A stretch of DNA of 64,000 bases. Origin: Xanthomonas phaseoli pv. phaseoli (GTDB lineage: Bacteria; Pseudomonadota; Gammaproteobacteria; Xanthomonadales; Xanthomonadaceae). Where the stretch lies: NCBI GenBank assembly GCA_022749655.1, contig CP094243.1, positions 2,976,001 to 3,040,000 of the forward strand. Direction: 5' to 3'. The position numbers and the translations under genes were made by a program. Below the pieces are notes generated by a model that saw only the letters and a list, made by a program, of their open reading frames with translations, was not told where the DNA came from and searched no databases. Shown here in pieces: positions 1-9,108 of this stretch. Each line of letters opens with the position of its first letter. Position 1 is the first letter of the stretch.

Positions 1-116
1 CGCTCGTGGATCGTTCGTGGTGCGCAGGACATCAGGCGCAACGATGACGTGCAAAAAATCTGCAATCGATTGCGCATTGCCGCGTGATGCAACCGATTGG
101 CTTCAAGCCTAAAACA

Positions 117-152
117 ACACAGGCGCTGGCCGCGTGGGCGTAGCGCCTGTGT
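117..152 (-). terminator. candidate intrinsic terminator after the KGG gene
   Basis: An 11-bp perfect inverted repeat (arms ACACAGGCGCT and AGCGCCTGTGT, 14-base loop) lies about 60 bases beyond the stop of the KGG-repeat gene. On the minus strand it is followed by TGTTTT, a short U-rich tract. The position and shape fit an intrinsic terminator for that gene, although the U tract is weak. Confidence 0.5.
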
Positions 153-210
153 CCAACGACCCGCAAAATTCGCTCCCAAACCGGCGCGTCATTGCGCGCC
201 GATGGCTGGA

Positions 211-467
211 TTAAGCGGATTCTTCCTGCGGCTTGGCCTGCTTGGAACGCCCGCCCTTGCTGCCGATCCGCGACATGTGATCGCGATCGCGGCTCACCGC
301 CTGACCGCCCTTACGGCCAGCTTCGCGCGCTTCGTCGCTGGTAAATTCGTGCGCATTGCCGCTGGCATGCGCGGCTTTGCCGCCGCTACTCGCCAGCAGG
401 CGGCGCTTCTCCGATCCAATGCGGCAAAGCCGCGCCGGCTACGGGTCGTGTTTTGTCCGTCTTCCAC
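211..467 (-). CDS. KGG-repeat general stress protein (frame broken once)
   Basis: This is a small basic protein of the KGG/Con-10 (YciG-like) stress family, about 85 residues after repair. It contains glycine-rich repeats including EAREAGRKGGQAVSRDRDHM and GSKGGRSKQAKP, each with a lysine-glycine-glycine core. The start is a GTG at 467 with a strong AGGAGG four bases upstream. The N-terminal part (TTRSRRGFAALD) and the repeat part are in different frames. Restoring one G near 412 (CCGATCC to CCGGATCC on the plus strand) gives a continuous AALDPEKRR, the usual family sequence, so a one-base deletion is likely. The biochemical role of the family is poorly known; it is linked to stress and stationary phase. 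Confidence 0.75.
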
Positions 468-1254
468 TGTGCCTCCTCTCGATGCTTCGGTTACGCCTGG
501 GTATTGGGCTAACCGCAACATTCGTGCCAACCCGGAAAGGCAGGCCCGGCGGTGGATTGCAGAGGGATGCAGGAAAAAACGGCTGCGCTCGCTGCGCAAA
601 TCTTGCACACCTTCGCGTCGCCGGACGATGGGGCCTACCTCATAGGTGGATAGCGCTATCACGTGGCGCTGCTGCGGTGCGGAGGTGGCGAGACGGCTTG
701 CGTGGCGCCGCAGCAACAGCGGCCGTGCTAGATCAAGCGGCTGCCCTGATCCAGGCACGTTCGAATCTGGCGTAGTCGGATTGCCATGCACGGCAGGCAT
801 CGGACCTGGCGTTCGGCTCACTCGATCGTCTGCGTGAGGCAGTCGCCTAAACGATGGTGTGCGCAGCACCTTGCAGCGCGCATGCTGGTGACCCCGCAAG
901 ATCGCTTGATCGATCTGCCACTGGAATGCCAAGACGGCGACGCAGCCACAGGACAAAACTGGCAGTGCCCGTACACAGACTGCGCGTACATCCTGGCGCG
1001 CACTGATGCGCCCTTAACGCACCAGGCGTTCATTTATGCCCCGCGAAAGACGTTGCGACTGCGTGCAGGTCAGTACCACTGGCCGAGGTCGACGCCAGGC
1101 CGGAACCATTACGCGTGCCGTGCCGTCCATGCACGCATGCGGCTGGCCCCAAGCCCCGGCAAGCAGTCCCCGGGCGCACGCGCACCACGTCACGCGGACG
1201 CCGTGAACCCGAATCGCCCTGCCCTGCAGCCGCGTCATCCGGAGTGCGCTGCCC
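468..1254. other. no recognisable gene
   Basis: About 790 bases between the KGG gene and cobA. Several long open frames exist on both strands, but none resembles a known family and none has a convincing ribosome binding site; they are typical of GC-rich noncoding DNA. I see no tRNA or clear terminator here. Confidence 0.5.
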
Positions 1255-2031
1255 TCACCCCATTGCCTGCACCACCACCGGACCACCGCGGTCGTCGCAC
1301 CCGGCAGCAACTTCGGACAGCGCATCGCCCACCAGCAACAAGGTCGGCAAACCCGGCGGCAGTGCGCTGGCTGTCATCCCCAGGTCGCCCAGGGTGGTGA
1401 GGCGACGTTGCTGCTCCGGCCGTGTGGCGGCCTGCACGATGGCAGCGGGCGTGCTGGCCGGCAAATGCGCCAGCAATGCAGCGGCCAGCACATCTGCGCG
1501 GCGCAGGCCCATGTAGATGCCCAGCGTGGTGCCGCTGGCCGCCAGCGCACCCCAATTCGGCTCGCCGTGGTCGTGGGTGTGCGCAGTCACGAAGGTGATG
1601 CCATGGCAGTGGCTGCGATGGGTCAGCGAAACCTCCAGTGCGGCCGCCGCAGCGAATGCCGCACTCACGCCATTGATCACCTGCACCCCGACACCGGCAC
1701 GGCGCAGGAAGGCGATCTCTTCGCCAGCGCGTCCGAACAGCAGCGCATCGCCCCCTTTCACGCGCACCACGCGCAGGCCCTGCAACGCATAGCGACGCAT
1801 CAGCCGGCAGATGAATTCCTGCGGTGTCGAACGGCATCCGCCACGTTTGCCGACCCGGATCACGCGCGCCTGCGGTGCAAGTTCGACGACCTCCGGGTTG
1901 GCCAGATCGTCGAGCAGCAGCACCTGCGCCGACCCCAGCGCCTTCACCGCCTTGATGGTGAGCAACTCCAGATCGCCCGGGCCGGCGGACAACAGCACCA
2001 CATCACGGGCGCAGGAAGGTGTGACTGACAT
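1255..2031 (-). CDS. cobA: uroporphyrinogen-III C-methyltransferase (SUMT)
   Basis: This 258-residue SAM-dependent tetrapyrrole methylase converts uroporphyrinogen III to precorrin-2, the first step toward siroheme. The N-terminal motif SAGPGDLELLTIKAVKAL and the central VRVKGGDALLFGRAGEE are the signature SUMT motifs; the latter is usually GDPFVFGRGGEE, so it is slightly divergent. It is the last gene of the nitrate operon, about 50 bases after nasA. NirB needs siroheme, and the separate cysG at 11.6 kb carries only a degenerate methylase half, so this copy probably supplies the methyltransferase step for both. There is no strong ribosome binding site before the ATG, which fits expression as part of the operon. 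Confidence 0.88.
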   Translation of the reverse strand: MSVTPSCARDVVLLSAGPGDLELLTIKAVKALGSAQVLLLDDLANPEVVELAPQARVIRVGKRGGCRSTPQEFICRLMRRYALQGLRVVRVKGGDALLFGRAGEEIAFLRRAGVGVQVINGVSAAFAAAAALEVSLTHRSHCHGITFVTAHTHDHGEPNWGALAASGTTLGIYMGLRRADVLAAALLAHLPASTPAAIVQAATRPEQQRRLTTLGDLGMTASALPPGLPTLLLVGDALSEVAAGCDDRGGPVVVQAMG

Positions 2032-2082
2032 GGGAGATCTCGCTGGGTGTGGAGGGACGGCGCATTGAGAGGACAGGCGCGC

Positions 2083-4893
2083 TCACGCAAGCCGCGTTTG
2101 CCGGCACAGCCGAGTCAGTTGCGGCACGCAGGAGCCGCACACGGTGCCGCAGCCCAGGCGTTGCTTGAGCTGCGCAACATCGGCGCCATCCTCGATGGCC
2201 GCGCGAATCGCAGCGGTCGAGACCTGCATGCAGGTGCACACGATCGGGTCGCCAGGTGCGCTGTGGGCATGCGCGAAGACCGACAGCCGCGCGCCACGCC
2301 ACGGCTCACCCGCCAGTGCGGTGGCAAGCAACGATCGATCGGCGTCGCTGGGTTGCGCGGCAGTGAGCAGCACGCCGTCGATATGGTGATGCACGTCTTG
2401 CATGCGCCAGCCAACGCGGCGCATCAGCCCGCGGCGCAGGTCGCGGTACTCCAGCACATCCGCACCAGCTGGCAGTTGCAAGGCGGCAACCAGGCGATCC
2501 AGCCAGCTGGCATCGGGCACGCGTTCGCAGGCGGCATGCAGCACGACCCAATCCCCGGCTGCATGGCGCTTGGTGCCGCTCGAGGGCTCGGCATGCAGGC
2601 GCAAGCAGGCATAGCCGCAGTCGCGCAACAGCGGCTGCAACGCCTGCTGCAACGCAATTGTATCCCCGCGCCGCGCCGCCAGCAGATGCCAGCCGAACGC
2701 GGTCTTTTCCACGCGCACCGCCGTGTGTTTGAGCTCGGGCTGTTGCGAACGCGCATCCACTGCCGGCGTGCTGACTTCGTTGATGCCGCCGCTGGACAGA
2801 TTCTGCCCGCTCCAGTGCATGGGGGCAAACACCGTGCCCGAGCGCAGCTCATCCGACAATTCCAGTGGCAGCACCAGCGCGCCGCGCTTGCTTTCGATCT
2901 GCACCAGTTCGCCGGCCACCAGTCCACGCCGCTGCGCATCGCCGGGATGCATGCGCAGCGTCGGTTCGGGACTATGCGCGAATGCCGCCGCCACCCGCCC
3001 GGTGCGCGACATGCCATGCCACTGGTCGCGCAGACGTCCGGTGAGCAGCCGCATCGGGAACCGTGCCGACGTGGCCTCGGCCACCTTGCGGTACGGCGTG
3101 ACGTGGAAGCGCGCACGGCCGTTGGCATGCGTGAATATGCCGTCGGTGTAACGACGCGCCTGCCCTTGCGTATTACCTGCCGGAAACGGCCATTGTTGCG
3201 GACCATGATCCAGCAGCGCGTAATCCAGACCACCGATATCCAGGTCGCGGCCAACCGTGAGGGCGCGATACTCGTCGAAAATCTGCGCAGGGTGGTTGAA
3301 TGCGAACAGGCCCGGCCCGCGCGCTGGTGCCAGGCGCGCTTCCAGCCGGCGCGCCACTTCGTTGGCAATCCACCAATCCGCACGTGCCTGCCCGGGCGCT
3401 TCCACCGCCTTGCGCACGCGGGTGATGCGGCGTTCGGAGTTGGTCACCGTGCCTTCCTTTTCGCCCCAGCTGGCGGCCGGCAACAACACGTCGGCATAGG
3501 GCACGGTATCGGTGCCGGAAAAGGCTTCCTGCACGATCACCAACTCGGCGTTTTCCAGCGCGGCGCGAATCCCGGCAACCTCCGGCATCGAATGCACGGG
3601 GTTGGTGCACACGATCCACACCGCCTTGAGCGTGCCCGCGCGCAACCGCTCGAACAACTGCACGGCCGGTGCGCCTGCCGTTGGCGAGATTCGCCCCGCT
3701 GGCACGCCCCACAGCCGTTCCAGTTCGGCGCGGTCGTCGGCATGTGCGATCTCGCGATGCGCCGCCAGCATGGTCGCCATGCCGCCCACCTCGCGCCCGC
3801 CCATCGCATTGGGTTGGCCGGTCAACGAAAACGGTCCCGCGCCCGGCTTGCCGATCTGCCCGGTGGCCAGATGCAGGTTGATCAGCGCCAGGTTCTTGTC
3901 GGTGCCGTGCACGGACTGATTCAAGCCCATGCAATACAGCGACAACGCTGCAGGGCTGCGCCCGAACCAGTCGGCCGCCTGCACCAGATCCTCGTGCGAA
4001 ATGCCGCAGATCTCGGCACTCATGCGCGGCGTGTATTCGCGCAGCATCCGCTTGAGGGCATCGAACGCTTCGGTGTGTGCCGCCACGAAACGCGCGTCTA
4101 CCAGGTTCTCCCAGATCAGGTGATGCAGCATGCCGTTGAACAAGGCGACGTCGGTGCCGGGTTCGATCGCCAGGTGCAGATCGGCCATGGCCGCCGTGTC
4201 GGTACGCCGTGGATCGATCACGATCCAGCGAATGTCGGGGTTGCGCACGCGTGCCTCTTCCAGCCGGCGGAACAGCACCGGATGCGCATACGCCATGTTG
4301 CTGCCGGCAAACAGCACGGTGTGCGCCAGCTCCAGATCGTCGTAACAGGTGGGCGGGCCATCGGCACCCAGCGCAAGCTTGTAGGCGCTCACGGCGCTGG
4401 ACATGCACAGCCGCGAATTGGTGTCGATGTTGTTGGTACCGAGCAAGCCTTTGGCCAGCTTGTTGAAGACGTAATAGTCTTCGGTCAACAGCTGCCCGGA
4501 GAGATAGAACGCCACCGCGTCCGGGCCATGCTCCCGGATGATGGCGGCCAGCTTGTGGGTCACATGGTCCAGTGCCTGCTCCCAACTCACTGCGGCACGC
4601 GGCGCCTGGCGATGACGGCGTAGCTGCGGTTCGAGCACACGCCCTTGCGTGCTGGCCACCGTCTGCGGCAATGCCAGCCCCTTGCTGCACAGGCGCCCGA
4701 AATTGGCCGGGTGCAGCGGGTCGCCTTCGATGCCGACGATGCGTTCGCCATCGGCGTCGTGCTCGCTGTGGATCAGCACACCGCACCCCACCCCGCAGTA
4801 GCAGCAGGTCGACCGCGTGATGCGGTGCATCGGTAACGCGGCCTGCGGCTGCGCGGCTTCGTGGGTCGACAGATGCTGCAGGCCTTCACTCAT
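2083..4893 (-). CDS. nasA: assimilatory nitrate reductase catalytic subunit
   Basis: This 936-residue cytoplasmic molybdoenzyme reduces nitrate to nitrite. The N-terminus has the [4Fe-4S] motif CCYCGVGCGVLIH with a fourth cysteine in GRLCSKG (about residues 28-75), followed by the molybdopterin oxidoreductase and molydopterin-binding domains. The C-terminus (last ~55 residues) adds a BFD-like [2Fe-2S] domain with CTCMQ and CGTVCGSC, as in Klebsiella NasA, for electron entry. The ATG overlaps the nirD stop (ATGA), so translation is coupled. It needs the bis-MGD form of molybdenum cofactor; mobA, moeA and moeB lie 12-24 kb away in this window. No frame problem is seen. Confidence 0.93.
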   Translation of the reverse strand: MSEGLQHLSTHEAAQPQAALPMHRITRSTCCYCGVGCGVLIHSEHDADGERIVGIEGDPLHPANFGRLCSKGLALPQTVASTQGRVLEPQLRRHRQAPRAAVSWEQALDHVTHKLAAIIREHGPDAVAFYLSGQLLTEDYYVFNKLAKGLLGTNNIDTNSRLCMSSAVSAYKLALGADGPPTCYDDLELAHTVLFAGSNMAYAHPVLFRRLEEARVRNPDIRWIVIDPRRTDTAAMADLHLAIEPGTDVALFNGMLHHLIWENLVDARFVAAHTEAFDALKRMLREYTPRMSAEICGISHEDLVQAADWFGRSPAALSLYCMGLNQSVHGTDKNLALINLHLATGQIGKPGAGPFSLTGQPNAMGGREVGGMATMLAAHREIAHADDRAELERLWGVPAGRISPTAGAPAVQLFERLRAGTLKAVWIVCTNPVHSMPEVAGIRAALENAELVIVQEAFSGTDTVPYADVLLPAASWGEKEGTVTNSERRITRVRKAVEAPGQARADWWIANEVARRLEARLAPARGPGLFAFNHPAQIFDEYRALTVGRDLDIGGLDYALLDHGPQQWPFPAGNTQGQARRYTDGIFTHANGRARFHVTPYRKVAEATSARFPMRLLTGRLRDQWHGMSRTGRVAAAFAHSPEPTLRMHPGDAQRRGLVAGELVQIESKRGALVLPLELSDELRSGTVFAPMHWSGQNLSSGGINEVSTPAVDARSQQPELKHTAVRVEKTAFGWHLLAARRGDTIALQQALQPLLRDCGYACLRLHAEPSSGTKRHAAGDWVVLHAACERVPDASWLDRLVAALQLPAGADVLEYRDLRRGLMRRVGWRMQDVHHHIDGVLLTAAQPSDADRSLLATALAGEPWRGARLSVFAHAHSAPGDPIVCTCMQVSTAAIRAAIEDGADVAQLKQRLGCGTVCGSCVPQLTRLCRQTRLA

Positions 4894-5255
4894 ACGGCGG
4901 GCTCGGCAACGGCATCCGGCTCGATCACCGGCTGCAACACGATCCATACCGCATCGGCTTCCACCTTTACCGGGTAACGCGGCGCACAGCCCACATCCGG
5001 TGCGCACGCCTGCCCGCTCTGCAGCCCGATGGCCCAGCCATGCAACGGGCAGGTCACGGTGTCGCCGGCCACGAGGCCTTGCGACAGCGGCCCACCCTTG
5101 TGCGGGCAGCGGTCGCGCAACGCGAACACCTGGTCGCTGGCGGTGCGGAAGATGGCGATCGGCGGCAGGCCCTCGACCTCCAGCACGCGCGCGCCCAGTG
5201 TCGGCAAGTCCTGCAAGGCGCACACGTGCACCCATGCGTCGTGCGGCATGCTCAT
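4890..5255 (-). CDS. nirD: nitrite reductase small subunit, Rieske-like
   Basis: This 121-residue protein is the small subunit of NADH-dependent assimilatory nitrite reductase. It has the Rieske [2Fe-2S] ligands in RDRCPHKGGPLS and TCPLHGW (Cys-X-His ... Cys-X2-His), as in cluster-containing NirD proteins. The ATG (MSMPHDAW) overlaps the nirB stop by ATGA and its own stop overlaps the nasA ATG in the same way, so nirB, nirD and nasA are translationally coupled. The open frame extends further upstream into nirB, but the coupled ATG at 5255 is the natural start. Confidence 0.92.
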   Translation of the reverse strand: MSMPHDAWVHVCALQDLPTLGARVLEVEGLPPIAIFRTASDQVFALRDRCPHKGGPLSQGLVAGDTVTCPLHGWAIGLQSGQACAPDVGCAPRYPVKVEADAVWIVLQPVIEPDAVAEPAV

Positions 5256-7705
5256 TGCTCCACCGTGGCGGCCGGCGCAGCAACGCGCAGCGGTTGGTAT
5301 TCCTGCCGGCGCTCGCCAGCGATACGCGCCTTCCACGGATCGACCAGACCCTCCAGCGAATACAGCAGGCGCTCGTATAGCGCACGCCGGTTGGCGGCAT
5401 CGTCCACCACGTGTGCACGGATGTAATCCAGCCCCACCCGCGCGATGTAGTGCACGGTGCGATCCAGGTAATAGGCCTGCTCGCGGTAGAGCTGCAGGAA
5501 CGCGCCGGTGTATTCGCGCACTTCGTCGGCGGTGGTTACCTTGACCAGGAAGCGCGCCACCTCGGTCTTGATGCCGCCATTGCCGCCGATATGGATTTCC
5601 CAACCCGAATCCACCGCGATGATGCCCACGTCCTTGATGCCGGATTCGGCGCAATTGCGCGGGCATCCGGACACCGCCAGCTTGACCTTGTGCGGGCTCC
5701 ACATGTTGGCGAGCATGGTTTCCAGGTCGATCCCCATCTGCGTGCTGTTCTGCGTACCGAAGCGGCAGAATTCGCTACCGACGCAGGTCTTCACCGTGCG
5801 GATCGATTTGCCGTACGCATGGCCGGAGGGCATGCCCAGATCGCGCCACACATCGACCAGGTCTTCTTTCTTGACCCCAAGCAGATCGATGCGTTGGCCG
5901 CCGGTCACCTTGACCATGGGCACCGCATACTTGTCGGCGACATCGGCAATCCGGCGCAGCTCGCTGGCGTTGGTCACCCCGCCCTTCATTTGCGGAATCA
6001 CCGAAAACGTGCCGTCTTTCTGGATATTGGCGTGCGCACGCTCGTTGATGAAACGCGACTGCGGGTCGTCGATGGCCTCATGCGGCCAGGTCGACAGCAT
6101 GTAGTAGTTGATTGCCGGACGGCAGGTGGCGCAACCGTTGGGCGTGCGCCATTCCATGAAGGCATACGCCTGTGCATGGGTGAGCAGCTTGTGCTCGTGG
6201 ATGGCGCGGCGCACCTCGCCGTGGCTGAGGTCGGTGCAGGCGCATACCGCCTTGGTTTTGGGGGTTTCCTGAAAGTTGGAGCCCAGGCAATTCATCAGGA
6301 TCTGCTCGACCAGGCCGGTGCACGAGCCGCAGGAACTGGCCGCCTTGGTGTGCTTTTTCACTTCGTCCACGGTGAACAGGCCTTGCTCGCTGATCGCCTT
6401 GACGATCGTGCCCTTGCAGACGCCATTGCAGCCGCACACTTCATCGCTGTTGGCCATCGCACTGGCGCGATCCTGGCCACCGGTACCGGCATCGCCCAGC
6501 GCGCTTTCGCCGAAGATCAGTTGATCGCGCTGCGCCTGGATGGGTGTGCCGTCCTTGAGCAACTTGAAGTACCACCCACCGTCGCTGGTGTCGCCATACA
6601 GGCACGCGCCCACCAGGACATCGTCGCGGACGACCAGCTTCTTGTAGACACCACCGGCCGGATCGGACAGCACGATTTCTTCGCAGCCATCGCCGCCCAT
6701 GAAATCACCGGCAGAAAACAGGTCGATGCCGGTGACCTTGAGTTTGGTCGATGCCACCGAACCGCGATAAATGCCGATACCGAACTGCGCCAGATGGTTC
6801 GCACACACTTTGGCCTGCTCAAACAACGGCGCCACCAAACCGTAGGCAATGCCGCGATGGTTTGCACACTCGCCCACCGCGTACACGCGTGGGTCGAAAC
6901 TTTGCAGGCTGTCGTTGACCACGATGCCGCGTGCGCAATGAATCCCCGCCTCTTCGGCAAGACGCGTGTTCGGGCGAATGCCGGCCGCCATCACCACCAG
7001 ATCGGCCGGAATCTCGCTGCCGTCGGCAAACTTCACCCCGATCACCTCGCCCTGCGCATTGCCCAGCAGCGCACTGGTGGCGGTACTCAGCTTGAAGTGC
7101 AGGCCACGCGCGCGCAGGGCTTGCTGCAGCAGGTTGCCGGCCATCGGGTCGAGCTGGCGTTCCAGCAGCCAGCCGGCCAGGTGCACCACGGTGACCTCCA
7201 TGCCGCGTAGCTTCAGGCCATTGGCCGCCTCCAGGCCGAGCAGCCCACCACCGATCACCACCGCGTGTTGCTTGGTACGCGCGGTATCGATCATGGTGCG
7301 CGTGTCCTGGATATCGCGATACCCAATCACCCCTTTCAAATCGTTACCGGGAATCGGCAGCACGAACGGCACCGAGCCGGTGGCGATCAACAGGCGGTCG
7401 TACTCGGCTTCGGTACCGTCGGCCGCAATCACCCGGCGGCGCACGCGGTCGATGCGCGTGACCTCCTTGTTCAAGTGCAGGCGGATGCCGTTGTCGTGAT
7501 ACCACTGCAACGGATTGAGCACGATGTCGTCGAAGTCCTGCTCGCCGGCCAATACCGGCGAGAGCAGGATGCGGTTGTAGTTGGGGTGCGGCTCGGCGCC
7601 GAACACGGTGATGTGGTACATGCCCGGCATCAGCTTGAGCAGTTCTTCCACGGTGCGGATACCGGCCATGCCATTGCCGATGACGACGAGTCTGGGTTGC
7701 TTCAT
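5252..7705 (-). CDS. nirB: NAD(P)H nitrite reductase large subunit
   Basis: This 817-residue subunit reduces nitrite to ammonium with NADH. Residues 1-330 form an FAD/NAD oxidoreductase (VVIGNGMAG at the N-terminus, a second Rossmann VVIGGGLLGLEAA near 160). Next comes a BFD-like [2Fe-2S] region (CGCNGVCKGT ... CGSCTG). The C-terminal ferredoxin-like and siroheme domains carry the cysteines TCVGSEFCRFG and SGCPRNCAESGIKD that bind [4Fe-4S] and siroheme. I chose the ATG at 7705 because it has AGGAG upstream; an ATG 21 bases earlier does not. It lies 22 bases after narK and overlaps nirD. Confidence 0.93.
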   Translation of the reverse strand: MKQPRLVVIGNGMAGIRTVEELLKLMPGMYHITVFGAEPHPNYNRILLSPVLAGEQDFDDIVLNPLQWYHDNGIRLHLNKEVTRIDRVRRRVIAADGTEAEYDRLLIATGSVPFVLPIPGNDLKGVIGYRDIQDTRTMIDTARTKQHAVVIGGGLLGLEAANGLKLRGMEVTVVHLAGWLLERQLDPMAGNLLQQALRARGLHFKLSTATSALLGNAQGEVIGVKFADGSEIPADLVVMAAGIRPNTRLAEEAGIHCARGIVVNDSLQSFDPRVYAVGECANHRGIAYGLVAPLFEQAKVCANHLAQFGIGIYRGSVASTKLKVTGIDLFSAGDFMGGDGCEEIVLSDPAGGVYKKLVVRDDVLVGACLYGDTSDGGWYFKLLKDGTPIQAQRDQLIFGESALGDAGTGGQDRASAMANSDEVCGCNGVCKGTIVKAISEQGLFTVDEVKKHTKAASSCGSCTGLVEQILMNCLGSNFQETPKTKAVCACTDLSHGEVRRAIHEHKLLTHAQAYAFMEWRTPNGCATCRPAINYYMLSTWPHEAIDDPQSRFINERAHANIQKDGTFSVIPQMKGGVTNASELRRIADVADKYAVPMVKVTGGQRIDLLGVKKEDLVDVWRDLGMPSGHAYGKSIRTVKTCVGSEFCRFGTQNSTQMGIDLETMLANMWSPHKVKLAVSGCPRNCAESGIKDVGIIAVDSGWEIHIGGNGGIKTEVARFLVKVTTADEVREYTGAFLQLYREQAYYLDRTVHYIARVGLDYIRAHVVDDAANRRALYERLLYSLEGLVDPWKARIAGERRQEYQPLRVAAPAATVEQ

Positions 7706-7727
7706 TGCCTGGGCTCCTGTCGACATA

Positions 7728-8936
7728 TCAGACGCGCGCCGCGCCAGCGGTGGTCCATTCGCTGCGCCACTGCGCCTTCACGCCGGCCAGCAACGCCCAA
7801 CCGCCAAGCGCGAATGCAGCGAACAACCACATGCCGATCGCGTAGCTGCCGGTGTGCTGCTTGAGCACGCCCAGCCCTGCGGCTAGCGCAAATCCACCGA
7901 TGCCGCCTGCCATGCCGATCAGGCCGGTCATCACGCCGATGTCCTGACCGAAGCGCTGCGGCACCAGTTGGAATACCGCGCCATTGCCGGCGCCCAGGCA
8001 CAACAAGGTCAGCACGAACAGCGCCAACGTGATCGTGGCGCCGCCCGCACCAAATCCGGCGATGCCCACCAGCGCGGCGACCAGCAGATACACCGCCAGC
8101 AAGGCGCGCGTACCGCCGAGGCGGTCGGCAATCACGCCACCGAGCGGGCGCATCACCGAGCCCGCCAGTACGCACGCTGCAGTCGCCCACCCCGCGGTAC
8201 GCGCATCGAAATCGAACTGGTCGTGAAAGTAACCAGGCAGAGCGCTGGCAAAGCCAGAGAAACCACCGAAGGTGATCGCGTAGAAACACATGAAGCGCCA
8301 CGCATCGCGGTTGCCCACCAGCACGCGGCCGTAGTCGGACCACTGCTTGCGCGCCACCGGCGCCGGCGCCTCCTTGGCGATGGTTGCGAACACGATCAGC
8401 GTCAGCACCAAAGGAATGCACGCCAGCCCGAACACGTTCTGATAGCCGAAGGCGGCCGCCAGCATCGGGGCGAACAGCGCCGCCAGTACCGTGCCGGAAT
8501 TACCCGCACCGGCAATGCCCATCGCGGTGCCCTGATGTTCGGGCGGATACCAGCGCGATGCCAGCGGCAATGCCACCGCGAAGGAGGCGCCGGCAATCCC
8601 CAACAGCACGCCCAGCAGCAGCACCTGCCCCATGCTATGCACGCCCAGTTGCCATGCACCGAACAGTGCTGCGATCACCGCCAGCTGCGCGAGCATGCCG
8701 GCGCGCTTAGCGCCGACACGGTCGGCGAACATGCCCAGTACCAGGCGCAACACGGCGCCGCACAGGATCGGCACTGCCACCATCAAGGCACGCTGCTGCG
8801 TATCCAGCCCCAGCGATTGCGCGATCGGCACCTGCAGCGGACCGAGCAGATACCACACCATGAAGCTCAGGTCGAAATACAGGAAAGATGCGAACAACGT
8901 GGGCGTATGCCCTGATCGCCAGAACGAGCGCTGCAT
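7728..8936 (-). CDS. narK: MFS nitrate/nitrite transporter
   Basis: This 402-residue inner-membrane protein of the major facilitator superfamily, NarK/NasA (nitrate-nitrite porter) group, has about 12 hydrophobic segments. The family-like features are FLYFDLSFMVWYLLGPL at the N-terminus, GMFADRVGAKRAG after helix 2, and the glycine-rich GIAGAGNSGTVLA stretch typical of nitrate porters. It is the first gene of the operon narK-nirB-nirD-nasA-cobA, so uptake and reduction are made together. The ATG at 8936 has AAGAGG six bases before it. It lies directly after the leader terminator described at 8961-9002, so its expression should depend on antitermination. Confidence 0.9.
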   Translation of the reverse strand: MQRSFWRSGHTPTLFASFLYFDLSFMVWYLLGPLQVPIAQSLGLDTQQRALMVAVPILCGAVLRLVLGMFADRVGAKRAGMLAQLAVIAALFGAWQLGVHSMGQVLLLGVLLGIAGASFAVALPLASRWYPPEHQGTAMGIAGAGNSGTVLAALFAPMLAAAFGYQNVFGLACIPLVLTLIVFATIAKEAPAPVARKQWSDYGRVLVGNRDAWRFMCFYAITFGGFSGFASALPGYFHDQFDFDARTAGWATAACVLAGSVMRPLGGVIADRLGGTRALLAVYLLVAALVGIAGFGAGGATITLALFVLTLLCLGAGNGAVFQLVPQRFGQDIGVMTGLIGMAGGIGGFALAAGLGVLKQHTGSYAIGMWLFAAFALGGWALLAGVKAQWRSEWTTAGAARV

Positions 8937-8960
8937 AGAGACCTCTTCGAGTGCGATGGC

Positions 8961-9002
8961 AAAAAAAAACGGCGCCCTCCGGTATACCGGAAGGACGCCG
9001 TT
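8961..9002 (-). terminator. intrinsic terminator in the narK leader
   Basis: On the minus strand, AACGGCG and CGCCGTT close a long stem that continues through TCCGG-TATA-CCGGA, followed by nine Ts. It sits between the sigma-54 promoter and the narK start, about 25 bases before the ATG. A strong terminator in the 5' leader of a nas operon is the classic target of nitrate-responsive antitermination. Confidence 0.9.
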
Positions 9003-9015
9003 GTCCTGGATGCGT

Positions 9016-9078
9016 GCGGCGCGCCGTTGAGCCGCTGGCATCGTCTGCATGTTGTTGCAGGCACGCCGTTGTACCTGC
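9016..9078 (-). promoter_or_regulatory. tandem ANTAR (NasT) RNA hairpins in the nas leader
   Basis: Two hairpins precede the leader terminator on the minus strand. P1 (9057-9078) has an 8-bp stem, GCAGGTAC with GTGCCTGC, and the hexaloop AACGGC. P2 (9016-9035) has GCGGCTC with GCGCCGC (one mismatch) and the same hexaloop AACGGC. The established ANTAR target is a pair of hairpins whose six-base loops have A at position 1 and G at position 4; both loops fit. The neighbouring nasT encodes an ANTAR protein. By inference NasT binding stabilises P2 and prevents the terminator from folding. Confidence 0.85.
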
Positions 9079-9090
9079 ATGTGCGTCCTA

Positions 9091-9108
9091 CGCAATCACC
9101 GTGCCAAC
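9091..9108 (-). promoter_or_regulatory. sigma-54 promoter of the nas operon
   Basis: On the minus strand, TTGGCACG-N4-TTGCG matches the RpoN -24/-12 consensus (TGGCACG-N4-TTGCW) except for the last base. The predicted start of transcription is near 9080, immediately before hairpin P1, giving a leader of about 145 bases that contains both hairpins and the terminator. This combines nitrogen control (sigma-54, presumably with NtrC) with nitrate control (NasS/NasT). Confidence 0.85.

Noticed and set aside
2047..4623. Long plus-strand open frame of about 860 codons
   Set aside because: It is antisense to the intact nasA, is rich in His, Arg and Gln and matches no family; a typical shadow in GC-rich DNA.
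5411..7210. Plus-strand open frame of about 600 codons
   Set aside because: Antisense to nirB; composition is that of a shadow and no start site is visible.
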